A stretch of DNA of 64,000 nucleotides from Oceanisphaera marina. Its GTDB lineage: Bacteria > Pseudomonadota > Gammaproteobacteria > Enterobacterales > Aeromonadaceae. Of this stretch, positions 52,620 to 62,570 are shown one piece after another; position 1 is the stretch's first letter, and each line of letters begins with the position of its first letter. Made by a program: the position numbers and the translations under genes. The notes beneath the pieces are model-generated. The model saw only the letters and a list, made by a program, of their open reading frames with translations. It was not told the origin of the DNA and did no database searches. The stretch is from assembly GCF_014643915.1 (NCBI RefSeq), contig NZ_BMKE01000015.1, positions 1 to 64,000 of the forward strand, written 5' to 3'.

Positions 52620-55145
52620 CTATTTACGCCTGTTGTTCATGAAATATCGGGAGGCAATGTCTTCTGCAGGCAGGGGACGACCGGTGAAATAGCCCTGGAT
52701 GACGTTAACCTGGTATTTGCCCAGCGCGTCCAGCTGCGCCTGGGTTTCCACGCCTTCGGCGACCACGGTCAGCTTCAAACCTTGTGCCATGCCGGTAATG
52801 GCGGCCAGAATGGCTTCGCTGCCCGCACTTTCACCCAGTTGCTGAATAAAAGACCGATCAATTTTCAGTGTGGTAATCGGCAGCTGGTGCAAGTAGCTTA
52901 AAGAAGAATAACCGGTACCAAAATCATCCATGGCAATTCGACAACCCAGCTCGCGCAGTTCTTGTAACACTCGAATGGCTTGTTGCTGTTTGTCGAGCAG
53001 CATGCTTTCGGTGAGTTCAAAATTAAGCAGGCCTGCTGGCAGTTGAAACTCTTCATACAGGGTACGAATCTGCATAATCAAGTCGTGTTGCCAAAACTGT
53101 TGTGCCGACAAATTTACCGCCACCGGTACCGGCTGCAAGCCGTTATCAAGCCAGCTTCTGAGTTGTGCCGCTGCCAGTCTCATCAGCCGTTGACTCAATG
53201 GCAGTATCAGGCCAGAGCGCTCGGCCAGCGGTATAAAATCTCCCGGTGACACCTGGCCATATTCCGGATGAACCCAGCGAGCAAGGGCTTCCATGCTGAC
53301 CAGTGCTCCAGAATTACGCTCCACCAAAGGTTGATAATGTAAACTCAAGCCTTCACCGCTATCTATGGTATTGCGCAGCGCCGTTTCCATCGCCAGCGAA
53401 CGGTGTTCACGCACGTCCAGCTGTGTGCTGTAAAGCCGGTAGGTGTTACGCCCCTCCTGCTTGGCTCGGTACATGGCGGCGTCTGCATGTTGTAATAGCT
53501 GTTCGGGCTCGGTGCCATCATCCGGATACAGGCTGATCCCTATGCTGCAGCCAATACGAAACGTCTGATTCTTTAGTTGAAAAGGCTCACCAATGGCATC
53601 AATCAGCCGGCGGGCGATTCGGGTAACTTCATCGGGGTCGGCTAAATCCGGCAATAGCGCAATAAATTCGTCGCCGCCCAGGCGAGCCAGGGTGTCGTCT
53701 TCGCGCAGCCGCGCCGCCATGCGTCGCGACACATCAAGCAGCAACTCGTCGCCGGCGGCATGGCCCAGGCTGTCGTTCACTTGCTTGAAATGATCCAGAT
53801 CGATAAACAATACCGCCAGCCGTTGCTTGTGGCGATGAGCATGACGCATGGCCTGTTCCAGCCGGTCTTCAAGCAGCCGACGATTAGGTAGTTGAGTCAG
53901 CGCATCGTAATAGGCCAGTTTGCGGATCTGATCTTCGTTCTCTCGAATATGGGTAATGTCGGTAAACAGGGCGGCAAAATGGTTGATATTGCCTTCTTCA
54001 TCACGGATCGTGGTAATGGTTAGCAGTTCAAGATACAGCTGGCCGCTTTTACGTCGGTTCCAGATTTCTCCCCGCCAGTAGCCTTTTTGCTGCAGGGTTT
54101 TCCACATATCCTGATAAAAGGCCGCGTCATGGCGTCCGGAAGACAGTATGGCCGGTGTCTTGCCCAGGACTTCTTCGGCACTAAAGCCCGTGGTGTGGGA
54201 AAACGCCGGATTCACAAACTCGATACGGCTTTTGGCATTCGTGATGATTACCCCTTCCAGGGAGGCCTCAATGACTCGCTCGGCCAGCTGTAAATTCAGC
54301 CGGGAGCTCTGCATCGCCTGATCGCGCTGGGCAATGGCCTGGTGTAGTTCCAACCGATGATTCTGCTCGGCACCCTCGAGAATATTACGAAATCCCAGCA
54401 AACCCACTATGTGCTGATTTTCGTCATCTCTCACTGCAAGATGGCGTAGCTGATGATCAATCAGCATGTCTCTGGCGCGTAGCAAAGAATCCTGGGGAGT
54501 TATGGTCAACAGCGGACGACTGGCCAGTTTGCCCAGGGGAGTGTTTCCGGGATGGCGGGCCACAAAACGCACCATATCCCGTTCGGTAATAATACCTAAT
54601 TCGTCGTTACCACAGCTGACTACAGCCGCATCTTGCTGTTGTTTCAGCATAAAGGCTGCAGCCTGGCTCAGGCTCAAGGTGCCGGGCAACAACAGGGGGT
54701 CTGTGCCCATCACCTCATTGACGGTGCGTAAGCTCAGATACAGCTCCAGACCTTGTTTTATGGTGAGATCGGTTTGCGACACTATACCTTGTGGCCGGCC
54801 CTGGTCATCAACCACCAAAAAATGGCGGCGTTTTTCTCGGGAAAAGCGCAGTGCTACCTCCGAAAGCGGAGTGGCAAGGTGCACACTGCTGACCGGACTG
54901 CTCATCACCTGAGCAATGGGTATTTTCAGGGAGTCGGGGTTATTGAAGTCAACCCGCAAGCTGTCGTGTTCGGTCCAGATGCCTGCCACCTTTCCTTTTT
55001 GCATTATCAGCATGGAGCTGCATTGGCGTGTGGCCATGCGCTGGGCGGCTTCATGCAGGGGAGTGTCCGGGCTGCAGGTAAGCAGGCCACTGTGCATCAA
55101 ACGCTCGACGGGCAGGTCGGCGGCAGTAGGGTCTAGGTGTATCAC
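52620..55145 (-). CDS. CBS-PAS-GGDEF-EAL cyclic-di-GMP signalling protein
   Basis: An 841-aa protein with four CBS-like repeats in residues 10-255 (CSSMLIMQKGKVAGIWTEHD; RRHFLVVDDQGRPQGIVSQT), a PAS domain near 290-400 (IEFVNPAFSHTTGFSAEEVL), GGDEF near 420-575 (RLGGDEFIAL) and EAL to about 830. The GGDEF part has the RxxD inhibitory site five residues before the motif (REDD). The EAL part has MEALARW, NFELTES, DDFGTGYSS and EGVETQ, so both synthesis and breakdown could be active. No transmembrane segment. CBS repeats suggest control by adenine nucleotides. GTG start. Confidence 0.92.
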   Translation of the reverse strand: MIHLDPTAADLPVERLMHSGLLTCSPDTPLHEAAQRMATRQCSSMLIMQKGKVAGIWTEHDSLRVDFNNPDSLKIPIAQVMSSPVSSVHLATPLSEVALRFSREKRRHFLVVDDQGRPQGIVSQTDLTIKQGLELYLSLRTVNEVMGTDPLLLPGTLSLSQAAAFMLKQQQDAAVVSCGNDELGIITERDMVRFVARHPGNTPLGKLASRPLLTITPQDSLLRARDMLIDHQLRHLAVRDDENQHIVGLLGFRNILEGAEQNHRLELHQAIAQRDQAMQSSRLNLQLAERVIEASLEGVIITNAKSRIEFVNPAFSHTTGFSAEEVLGKTPAILSSGRHDAAFYQDMWKTLQQKGYWRGEIWNRRKSGQLYLELLTITTIRDEEGNINHFAALFTDITHIRENEDQIRKLAYYDALTQLPNRRLLEDRLEQAMRHAHRHKQRLAVLFIDLDHFKQVNDSLGHAAGDELLLDVSRRMAARLREDDTLARLGGDEFIALLPDLADPDEVTRIARRLIDAIGEPFQLKNQTFRIGCSIGISLYPDDGTEPEQLLQHADAAMYRAKQEGRNTYRLYSTQLDVREHRSLAMETALRNTIDSGEGLSLHYQPLVERNSGALVSMEALARWVHPEYGQVSPGDFIPLAERSGLILPLSQRLMRLAAAQLRSWLDNGLQPVPVAVNLSAQQFWQHDLIMQIRTLYEEFQLPAGLLNFELTESMLLDKQQQAIRVLQELRELGCRIAMDDFGTGYSSLSYLHQLPITTLKIDRSFIQQLGESAGSEAILAAITGMAQGLKLTVVAEGVETQAQLDALGKYQVNVIQGYFTGRPLPAEDIASRYFMNNRRK

Positions 55146-55293
55146 GGTCGCTCAAATGAAACTGATTTACCAGCAACATTAGCATATCTCGCGACTTGAG
55201 CCGATATTAACATCACAAAAAAGAAGGGTTTAATGGAAAGAGTGACCTTGAGGCTAACAGGCACCACTGACGGCTGTTTATTTGTATGAATAT

Positions 55294-55329
55294 CCTGCGG
55301 ATAGCAAGAGCGGCCTGGTTATCCGCAGG
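55294..55329 (-). terminator. Hairpin downstream of asnB
   Basis: 10-bp perfect arms CCTGCGGATA (55294-55303) and TATCCGCAGG (55320-55329), 11 nt beyond the asnB stop. T tract weak, so a terminator or mRNA-stabilising hairpin. Confidence 0.55.
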
Positions 55330-55339
55330 CATATTCGGA

Positions 55340-57004
55340 CTAATAAGACTGGCTGTGCACGCCTTTAATGGCGCGCCCGGAAGGGTCGGCCATCAGTTTC
55401 CATTGTTCATCCCACTCTATGGCGGTCGGGGTCGAACAGGCCACAGATGGGCCGCAGGGCACGCAGCGTGCGGCGGATTCCTGAGGGAAATGGCCTTCAA
55501 AAATAGCGCGGTAATAATAGGCTTCTTTATTGGTGGGGGTATTCAACGGAAAGCGAAACGCGGCCGCGGCCATCATCTGGTCGGTGACTTCCTGTTCGAC
55601 CATGGCTTTGAGACTGTCGATCCAGGAGTAGCCAACGCCGTCCGAAAACTGCTCTTTCTGCCGCCATACCACTTCATCGGGCAGCAGGTCGGCGAAGGCC
55701 TGACGCAGTATGTGCTTTTCCATTTTCCCCTGGCCGCACATTTTATCGGCAGGGTTAAGTCGCATCGCCACATCCATGAATGCTTTGTCGAGAAAGGGCA
55801 CTCGGGCTTCTACGCCCCAGGCGGCCATGGATTTGTTGGCGCGCAGGCAATCGAACATGTGCAGGGCTTGCAGCTTGCGCACGGTTTCTTCGTGAAACTC
55901 TCGGGCGTTGGGTGCCTTGTGAAAATACAGATAACCGCCAAACAGCTCGTCTGAACCTTCGCCAGACAGCACCATCTTGATGCCCATGGCTTTAATGCGT
56001 CGCGCCATCAAGTACATGGGGGTCGAGGCTCTTATGGTGGTCACGTCATAGGTTTCGAGGTGATAAATAACATCACGCAGGGCATCGAGCCCCTCCTGCA
56101 CCGTGTACAGCAATTCGTGATGCACCGTGCCCAGGTGCTCGGCAACCTTGCGGGCGGCAATCAGATCGGGGGCACCCTCCAGCCCGACGGCAAACGAGTG
56201 TAACTGCGGCCACCAGGCTTTGCTGTTGTCGTGATCTTCCACTCGTCGGTCAGCATAGATTTTGGCAATGGCAGAAATCACCGAGGAGTCGAGCCCGCCC
56301 GACAACAGTACGCCATAAGGCACATCACACATTAGCTGGCGTTTAACCGCAGCCATCAGCGCTTCGCGTAATTCGTCCACACTCGAGGTTTGATGCTCCA
56401 CGGCGGCATAATCTTCCCAGTCGCGCTGATAATAGCGACGCAACTCGCCTTCTTTGCTGTACAGCAGGTGGCCGGGAGGGAACTCGTTAATGGTTTTGCA
56501 CACCGGGGTGAGCGCCTTCATCTCGGAAGACACATAGAAGTTGCCTTGCTCGTCGTGCCCGGTGTAAAGGGGAATAATGCCCATGTGATCACGACCAATC
56601 AAATAGGCGTCCTGTGCTTCGTCATAGAGCACGAAGGCAAAGATGCCATTGAGGTCATCCAGAAAATCAGGGCCTTTTTCCTGATACAGGGCGAGAATAA
56701 TTTCGCAATCCGATTGGGTCTGAAATTCAAAATCGCTCTTAAGATCTGCCTGTAGCGCCTTGTGGTTATATATTTCACCATTCACTGCCAGAACATGGGT
56801 TTTGGCTGTATTAAGCAAGGGTTGGGCACCACTGTCGAGGCCGACGATGGCGAGCCGTTCATGCACCAGAATAGCGTGATCACAGCTGTAAATACCCGAC
56901 CAGTCCGGGCCGCGATGGCGCAGTAGCTTGGAAAGCTCCAGTGCGCGGGCGCGCAGGGTGGAAACATCGGATTTAAGCTCGAGAATACCAAAAATAGAAC
57001 ACAT
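55340..57004 (-). CDS. asnB: Asparagine synthase B, glutamine-hydrolysing
   Basis: A 554-aa enzyme making asparagine from aspartate, glutamine and ATP. Cys2 is the glutaminase nucleophile (MCSIFGILEL); synthetase PPi-loop LLSGGLDSSVISAIAK near residue 233 and LSGEGSDELFGGYLYF near 345. Same length as E. coli AsnB (554 aa). An imperfect palindrome about 100 nt upstream (57105-57130, ATGTAAATGA/TCATTTTACAT) is a possible operator. Confidence 0.96.
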   Translation of the reverse strand: MCSIFGILELKSDVSTLRARALELSKLLRHRGPDWSGIYSCDHAILVHERLAIVGLDSGAQPLLNTAKTHVLAVNGEIYNHKALQADLKSDFEFQTQSDCEIILALYQEKGPDFLDDLNGIFAFVLYDEAQDAYLIGRDHMGIIPLYTGHDEQGNFYVSSEMKALTPVCKTINEFPPGHLLYSKEGELRRYYQRDWEDYAAVEHQTSSVDELREALMAAVKRQLMCDVPYGVLLSGGLDSSVISAIAKIYADRRVEDHDNSKAWWPQLHSFAVGLEGAPDLIAARKVAEHLGTVHHELLYTVQEGLDALRDVIYHLETYDVTTIRASTPMYLMARRIKAMGIKMVLSGEGSDELFGGYLYFHKAPNAREFHEETVRKLQALHMFDCLRANKSMAAWGVEARVPFLDKAFMDVAMRLNPADKMCGQGKMEKHILRQAFADLLPDEVVWRQKEQFSDGVGYSWIDSLKAMVEQEVTDQMMAAAAFRFPLNTPTNKEAYYYRAIFEGHFPQESAARCVPCGPSVACSTPTAIEWDEQWKLMADPSGRAIKGVHSQSY

Positions 57005-57199
57005 ATCATCATCCTTAACTTGTTGCTCTACGTTATAAAATCAGGTTGGCAGAGTCTCGGTGGGATGGAAAGGTAAAATGGATGAAAATCAAAATTAAAG
57101 CGAAATGTAAATGATATTGTCATTTTACATCTCGTTTAAAGCGTAAAAATTAATAATTAAGCCGTTTAATTGATTTTTCGGCAATTCAGGTTTGTTGGG

Positions 57200-57838
57200 T
57201 TATAGCAGTAAACTTGGCGCAACCGGGTCATCAATACGAAACCAGCCCGCAATGCTGAGTCGGTCTCTGGTCGCCGGCAGTACCTCATGAGGAAAATCTT
57301 CCGACAAGAAGCACACCAGGGTGCCAGCCTTGGGCATAATACGATGTAAAACGGTTTTATGCTGAAAAGGATAGACCAAGAGTTCTCCGCCGTCGCCAGC
57401 CTGCCAGTCATCGTTCAGGTAGAGCACAGTGGTGAGTCGGCGATTACTCCGGCCGCGAAATGCGTCCAGGTGTTTTTTATAAAAGTCGCCAATCTGATAA
57501 AGCGCATAGTGACATTCATAATCTTTCAACCCCATGAACAATTGACGATTCAGCGTTTGCCTCAGGCTGGCCATCAGCGCCAGATAATAACGCTGTACTT
57601 GGGTGTCGCCCTCAATCCAGCGAGTCTTGTCACTGCGGATCCGCTCGTTGGTTTGCTGATGTTGTTCACGGCCAATCGCGGCGGGGGTCAGTTCCCAGGG
57701 GGGAAGGGTGGCTAAATCGTGGCGCAAGGCGGCGACCCGTTCAGCATCTATAAAATCAGGGAAAATGCCAATACCGGGTCCGGCGATGGCCTCTATTATG
57801 TGATCAAAATCATGTTCAAGCTGTACAACTGCATTCAC
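57200..57838 (-). CDS. 2-oxoglutarate/Fe(II)-dependent dioxygenase (prolyl 4-hydroxylase-like)
   Basis: A 212-aa protein with the facial triad pattern: HLDAFRGRSNRRLTTVLYLND (HxD, residues about 119-121), FPHEVLP for the distal histidine near residue 187 and RLSIAGWFRID for the 2-oxoglutarate arginine. Similar proteins hydroxylate protein prolines or other residues; the target is unknown. GGAGGGG ribosome site. It is upstream of asnB in the same direction with 195 nt between. Confidence 0.85.
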   Translation of the reverse strand: MNAVVQLEHDFDHIIEAIAGPGIGIFPDFIDAERVAALRHDLATLPPWELTPAAIGREQHQQTNERIRSDKTRWIEGDTQVQRYYLALMASLRQTLNRQLFMGLKDYECHYALYQIGDFYKKHLDAFRGRSNRRLTTVLYLNDDWQAGDGGELLVYPFQHKTVLHRIMPKAGTLVCFLSEDFPHEVLPATRDRLSIAGWFRIDDPVAPSLLL

Positions 57839-58029
57839 GTCGACCCCTCCATCAGGAGCGCTATTAACACTGATCGCGACTCAGGTAGCCAGAAAGAAAA
57901 ATTGCATGTAAAGCATAAGAGTACTGCTTAAGTCGCGACCTGTCCGTTTTATCGGTGAACGGTCATCTTTTGTGAGAGCAGTGTGAGAGCAGTGAGTGAA
58001 AAGGGAAAAACGCGAGGGATCTACAGGCA

Positions 58030-58072
58030 CAAAAAAGCCCTTGCCAGCATCACGCTTAACAAGGGCTTTTTC
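58030..58072 (-). terminator. Terminator downstream of tRNA-Ser
   Basis: 12-bp stem AAAAAGCCCTTG (58032-58043) with CAAGGGCTTTTT (58060-58071), T tract on the minus strand after the tRNA. Confidence 0.85.
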
Positions 58073-58078
58073 TGAATG

Positions 58079-58166
58079 TGGCGGTGAGGGAGAGATTCGA
58101 ACTCTCGATACGTTGCCGTATACACGCTTTCCAGGCGTGCTCCTTAAGCCACTCGGACACCTCACC
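58079..58166 (-). tRNA. tRNA-Ser (anticodon GGA)
   Basis: 88 nt including the encoded CCA. The acceptor stem GGTGAGG pairs with CCTCACC, the anticodon arm is CACGCCT-GGA-AAGCGTG, the long variable arm of class II tRNAs (TATACGGCAACGTATC) is present, and the T loop is TTCGAAT. It reads UCC and UCU. Confidence 0.97.
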
Positions 58167-58299
58167 AAATTTTTTGTGCCGAGGAGGATTGAGCCAACTC
58201 AGCAAACAACGAGGCGTAATTTAGCGATAAGCCGGGGCTTGTTCAAGGCATTTTGCCAAAAAAACGTTTAACCGGCTTAACCCTGAGCAAATTGGCGGC

Positions 58300-58749
58300 T
58301 TAATGCACAGCGGAGGGCATTTTTTGTGGTTCATCGTCCTGCATCAGAAACCCGAGTTCGGTAATTTCCAGCAACAGCTGCTGAGTCGCCATCATGGTTT
58401 GCTGTACGATCCAGAGAAACTGGGCTTGATCCATACCTGCCTGGGTATGCAGATAGTCAGCCACAATCAGGCGTGGCAGATTATCGTCCACAATATCAAT
58501 AAACACCTTGAGGCTGGGATAATTCATGTTCAAGCGGCTTAGGTCGGCCATGAGCGCCAGCAGGCCGGTGGGTCGAACTTCAATCTCGGTCGTTACAATC
58601 GCGCCTTCATGCTCAACAAACAGTCGACTTTCCAGTACGCCATCCAGTCCCTGCAACTCGGATAAATGAATGCCGTGGCAGTTTTCACATACATAATGGT
58701 CGATGTAGCCGGCGGTTAGCCAGCGCATGGCAATTTCTGCTGTTAACAC
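58300..58749 (-). CDS. ybjN: YbjN-like protein
   Basis: A 149-aa protein resembling E. coli YbjN, a regulator of uncertain mechanism linked to motility and stress. Shared features are the YVCENCHGIHL cysteine pair, GLDGVLESRLFVE, EVRPTGLLALMADLS and VDDNLPRLIVADYL. The GTG start is fixed by AGGAG 6 nt upstream. Confidence 0.8.
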   Translation of the reverse strand: MLTAEIAMRWLTAGYIDHYVCENCHGIHLSELQGLDGVLESRLFVEHEGAIVTTEIEVRPTGLLALMADLSRLNMNYPSLKVFIDIVDDNLPRLIVADYLHTQAGMDQAQFLWIVQQTMMATQQLLLEITELGFLMQDDEPQKMPSAVH

Positions 58750-58962
58750 TAAGACTCCTGAAATGGGGGCGTTAAAGGAGCGACAGTGTAAACTAAAGGG
58801 CGGGTGAGGAGAATAAAAAGCCGGTGGCTCATAGGCTTTGTGGTAAGCAAATAGGCGAAGTTTGCTTTTAGCGACAAAAACGGGAATGCTCGGTTAGCCA
58901 GTGTGCAGAACATGCTGGTACACCTGCCAGGACTCTGTGCGATTGACATAAGGAAGGTCGAT

Positions 58963-59823
58963 TTGAAAACGCTACTTGCTGCAATTGATTTGGAACCGGG
59001 TTCCTTACTGGTGGTAAAAAGGGCGGCCGAGCTGGCGGCTCGACTCAAGGCCAAGCTGCATATAGTGCATGTGGTAGATGATGCCCTGACCTTGTATGAA
59101 CCCATGATCGAAATATCGGTACGTCACCGGTTGAGGCAGGCAGCCGACCTGGCGCTGCAAGATTTTTTTGAAGCTCTGCCCGGCTCGGTCAAACCGCATA
59201 CCAGCTGTCATGTGCTGTTAGGCAAACCCCATCAAACCTTAAGCAAGCAGGTGAGCGAGCTGGAGGCCGATGTGTTGATTGTCGGGCGCCACCATATAGA
59301 GCCGCTGCGAGACCTGTTTGTGGGTACCACTGCCGAGCGATTGTTGCGGCACTGTGATATTCCGCTATTGATGGTCAGTACCGATTCGGTCGAACCCTAT
59401 CAGCATGTATTGGCGGCAACCGACTTTTCCCGCAGTTCGCATCATGCGCTGCAGGCGGGGTTGGCCCTGGCCCCTCAGGCCAATATTCGTCTGGTGCACG
59501 TATGCGAGCCTCCTTTTGTTGGCTTTGTACGATATGACAAGCAGGATCTCGATAACATGCTGGCGCAGAAAAAGGCCCGTCTGCGCCGGGAAGTAGAAAC
59601 CGAGATGGCGCATTTTCTGGCAGTAGAAGACAAGAGCCGCATTAAAACCGACATTCTCACGGGGAATGTTCAGACGTGCCTGACCGATGCGGTTGACCAA
59701 TATCATCCCCAGATACTGGTGCTGGGGACCCATGGCCGACAAGGTATCAGCCGGCTGTTGATTGGCAGCGTCGCCACCAGCTTCCTGAGCACGCTGCCCT
59801 GTGATGTATTGGTCGCCAGATAG
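58963..59823 (+). CDS. Tandem-domain universal stress protein
   Basis: A 286-aa protein with two UspA domains: LKTLLAAIDLEPGSLLVVKRA at the start and HVLAATDFSRSSHHALQAGL at about residue 148, the second ending in the nucleotide-binding LVLGTHGRQGISRLLIGSVA. The TTG start has AGGAAGG 5 nt upstream and begins right at the first beta strand; an earlier in-frame start would add a tail without homology. No close match to UspE was evident. Confidence 0.85.
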   Translation: MKTLLAAIDLEPGSLLVVKRAAELAARLKAKLHIVHVVDDALTLYEPMIEISVRHRLRQAADLALQDFFEALPGSVKPHTSCHVLLGKPHQTLSKQVSELEADVLIVGRHHIEPLRDLFVGTTAERLLRHCDIPLLMVSTDSVEPYQHVLAATDFSRSSHHALQAGLALAPQANIRLVHVCEPPFVGFVRYDKQDLDNMLAQKKARLRREVETEMAHFLAVEDKSRIKTDILTGNVQTCLTDAVDQYHPQILVLGTHGRQGISRLLIGSVATSFLSTLPCDVLVAR

Positions 59824-59891
59824 GCTATATACGCGATACGTTGAAAACGGCGCTGTTTTGAGCTTGCAGCGTAACGCGTACGGTCTTGCTT

Positions 59892-60698
59892 TTAAGCAAA
59901 CAAGCTCGGCCAGTGCTGCTGGCTGTTGCCGATCACCAAAAAGTAGGGGTTAAGCAACTGTCGGGTATCGGCATAGCTTAGAGGTTGGCCGTTGAGCTGC
60001 ACGACCTGGCCGCCCGCCTGTTCTACCACGCAATGGGCCGCCGCCGTATCCCACAAGGATGTTGGCCCCAGGCGCGGGTAGACATCGGCGCTACCTTCTG
60101 CCACCAGACACAGTTTAAGCGAACTGCCCATGGCCACCAGTTCATGGCTGCCCAGCTGTGCCAATAGCCGCGGCATGGCCTCGCCGGCATGAGAGCGGCT
60201 GCCTACCACGCGCCAGGGTGTATTGGCATCGTGGCTGGCTACGGTGAGTGGGCTGACGTGGCCCTGGGCATCCGTCTTGTGGGCGCCCAGGCCGAGCGCT
60301 GCCGTATAACAGACATCCAATGCCGGCGCATAGACCACGCCCAGCACCGGCTTTCCCTGAACAATCAGTGCGATATTCACGGTGAATTCGCCGTTGCGTT
60401 TGATGAATTCCTTGGTGCCGTCCAGTGGGTCGATCAACCAGTAGCGACCTTGGGCGTCGGGGCCGGGAAATGAAGTGGTGTCTTCTTCCGATAGCACCGG
60501 CAGTCTCAAAGAGAGCTGCTTAAGACGCTGATCAATTAATTGATGCGCGGCGGCGTCGGCTTCGGTCAGAGGGGAATGGTCGGCTTTTTCCGTGACACTG
60601 ATGGGGCGGCTGTAAACGTCCATGATAACGGCGCCAGCTGCGCGGGCGATGGTGGTCACCTCTTCAACCAGCGTGATATTAAGATAAGGTGTATGCAC
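59892..60698 (-). CDS. cysQ: 3'(2'),5'-bisphosphate nucleotidase
   Basis: A 268-aa inositol monophosphatase-fold enzyme removing 3'-phosphate from PAP, a by-product of sulfate assimilation. Metal-site motifs are SPLTEADAAAH, LPVLSEED, YWLIDPLDGTKEFIKRNGEF and SLWDTAAAHCVVEQAGG. The GTG start (VHTPYLNITL) has GGAGAG just upstream; the longer frame would add 38 residues beyond the family N-terminus. Confidence 0.92.
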   Translation of the reverse strand: MHTPYLNITLVEEVTTIARAAGAVIMDVYSRPISVTEKADHSPLTEADAAAHQLIDQRLKQLSLRLPVLSEEDTTSFPGPDAQGRYWLIDPLDGTKEFIKRNGEFTVNIALIVQGKPVLGVVYAPALDVCYTAALGLGAHKTDAQGHVSPLTVASHDANTPWRVVGSRSHAGEAMPRLLAQLGSHELVAMGSSLKLCLVAEGSADVYPRLGPTSLWDTAAAHCVVEQAGGQVVQLNGQPLSYADTRQLLNPYFLVIGNSQQHWPSLFA

Positions 60699-60900
60699 CG
60701 TGCTCTCCGTGGGTGATCTTGATATGAGTAAATATGATATAAAAAAACGTCGCTTATTCCTATTTATCAAAACGAGACCGCTTTGGCTCCACTCGGGCCG
60801 ATAAATGCGCACATTCTTTGAACTTTACCTCGACTGTCGGTATCCTTGTCAGCCTTTGGCTAATGCCTCTTTTTCATTTCGTTAATTGTGAGTTTGCTTC

Positions 60901-62493
60901 TTGATATCCACCAACAACATCACCATGCAATTCGGCGCCAAGCCGCTGTTTGAAAATATCTCCGTTAAATTCGGTGACGGCAATCGTTACGGTCTTATCG
61001 GTGCCAACGGCTGTGGCAAGTCCACCTTTATGAAGATTTTGGGTGGCGATCTGGAACCCAGTGCAGGCAATGTCAGCCTGGATGTCAACGAGCGACTGGG
61101 TAAGTTGCGCCAGGATCAGTTTGCCTATGAAGAATACCGGGTGCTGGATGTGGTGATGATGGGGCACACCGAACTGTGGGCTGCCATTCACGAACGTGAC
61201 GCCATTTACGCCAACCTGGAAGCCAGCGACGACGATTACATGAGAGCCGCAGAGCTGGAAGGTCTGGTAGCCGAATTTGATGGCTACACCGCCGAATCTC
61301 GCGCGGGCGAGCTGTTGCTGGGTGTGGGCATTGGCGTTGAACAGCATACCGGCCCCATGAGCGAAGTGGCGCCGGGCTTGAAACTGCGGGTACTGCTGGC
61401 CCAGGCCCTGTTCTCCAACCCCGATGTATTGCTGTTGGACGAACCGACCAACAACCTGGACATCGACACCATTCGCTGGTTGGAAAGTGCGCTCAATGAT
61501 CGTAACAGCACCATGATCATTATTTCTCACGATCGTCACTTCTTGAACAGTGTCTGCACTCATATGGCCGATCTGGATTATGGCGAGTTGCGGGTCTATC
61601 CGGGTAACTACGACGATTATATGCTGGCCTCTACTCAGGCCCGCGAGCGATTGATGTCCGACAACGCGAAAAAGAAGGCGCAAATTGCCGATCTGCAATC
61701 TTTTGTTGCCCGCTTTAGCGCCAACGCCTCCAAGGCGCGCCAGGCAACGTCTCGCGCCAAACAGATTGATAAAATCAAGCTGGAAGACGTTAAGGTGTCC
61801 AGCCGTCAGAATCCGTTTATTCGCTTCGAGCAGGACAAGAAGCTGTATCGCAACATACTTGAAGTTGAGCAGCTGGCCCAGGGATACGATGACAATATTC
61901 TGTTCAAAAATCTGGACATGCTGGTAGAAGTGGGCGAGCGCATTGCCATTCTTGGTGCCAACGGTATTGGTAAATCCACCCTGGTAAAAACCCTGTTCGG
62001 CGAGCTGACGCCGGCCAGCGGCCATTATAAATGGTCCGAAAATGCCAGCATTGGTTATTACGCTCAGGATCATGCGTCCGATTTCGACATGGATATTACC
62101 GTGTTTGACTGGATGAGCCAGTGGCAGCAGGCCGGTGACGACGAGCAAACCGTGCGCAGTGTGCTGGGTCGACTGTTGTTCAGCCAGGACGACATCAAGA
62201 AGAAAGTGGGCGTGCTCTCTGGTGGTGAACAGGGCCGCATGTTGTTTGGCAAGTTGATGATGCAAAAGCCCAACATACTGATCATGGATGAACCCACCAA
62301 CCACCTTGATATGGAGTCCATCGAGTCGTTGAACATGGCGCTGGAAATGTATCAGGGCACCCTGATCTTCGTTTCTCACGACCGAGAGTTTGTATCCTCT
62401 CTGGCGACCCGTATCCTGGAATTGAGCGAAAACGGCGTGCGTAACTTCAGTGGCAACTATGAAGAATACCTGCGCGAAAAGGGTATTGCATAA
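60901..62493 (+). CDS. ybiT: ABC-F ATPase YbiT
   Basis: A 530-aa soluble ATPase with two ABC domains and no membrane part, acting on ribosomes. First Walker [20 protein letters not shown] near residue 35, first Walker [16 protein letters not shown]; second Walker [19 protein letters not shown] near 352 and [16 protein letters not shown]. The signature [15 protein letters not shown] and the inter-domain linker [18 protein letters not shown] are ABC-F marks. High similarity with E. coli YbiT. The TTG start is the only plausible one before the first conserved residues; its ribosome site is weak. Confidence 0.94.
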   Translation: MISTNNITMQFGAKPLFENISVKFGDGNRYGLIGANGCGKSTFMKILGGDLEPSAGNVSLDVNERLGKLRQDQFAYEEYRVLDVVMMGHTELWAAIHERDAIYANLEASDDDYMRAAELEGLVAEFDGYTAESRAGELLLGVGIGVEQHTGPMSEVAPGLKLRVLLAQALFSNPDVLLLDEPTNNLDIDTIRWLESALNDRNSTMIIISHDRHFLNSVCTHMADLDYGELRVYPGNYDDYMLASTQARERLMSDNAKKKAQIADLQSFVARFSANASKARQATSRAKQIDKIKLEDVKVSSRQNPFIRFEQDKKLYRNILEVEQLAQGYDDNILFKNLDMLVEVGERIAILGANGIGKSTLVKTLFGELTPASGHYKWSENASIGYYAQDHASDFDMDITVFDWMSQWQQAGDDEQTVRSVLGRLLFSQDDIKKKVGVLSGGEQGRMLFGKLMMQKPNILIMDEPTNHLDMESIESLNMALEMYQGTLIFVSHDREFVSSLATRILELSENGVRNFSGNYEEYLREKGIA

Positions 62494-62518
62494 ACTCGTT
62501 TGCAGTAAATGCGAACTA

Positions 62519-62555
62519 AAAAAGCCCCTGCAGGCCATGCCTGCAGGGGCTTTTT
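62519..62555. terminator. Bidirectional terminator between ybiT and usp
   Basis: 16-bp perfect stem, AAAAAGCCCCTGCAGG with CCTGCAGGGGCTTTTT, 5-nt loop CCATG. Serves the convergent genes on both sides. Confidence 0.95.
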
Positions 62556-62570
62556 GTTATACAGATTCGC

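Noticed and set aside
58079-58166. tRNA-Ser as an integration site of a genomic island
   Set aside because: No integrase, no direct repeat of the tRNA end and no foreign gene block next to it in the window.
60874-62538. Long minus-strand ORF of 554 codons opposite ybiT
   Set aside because: It mirrors the ybiT codons exactly, has no ribosome site and no recognisable motif, while ybiT is an almost full match to a known protein.
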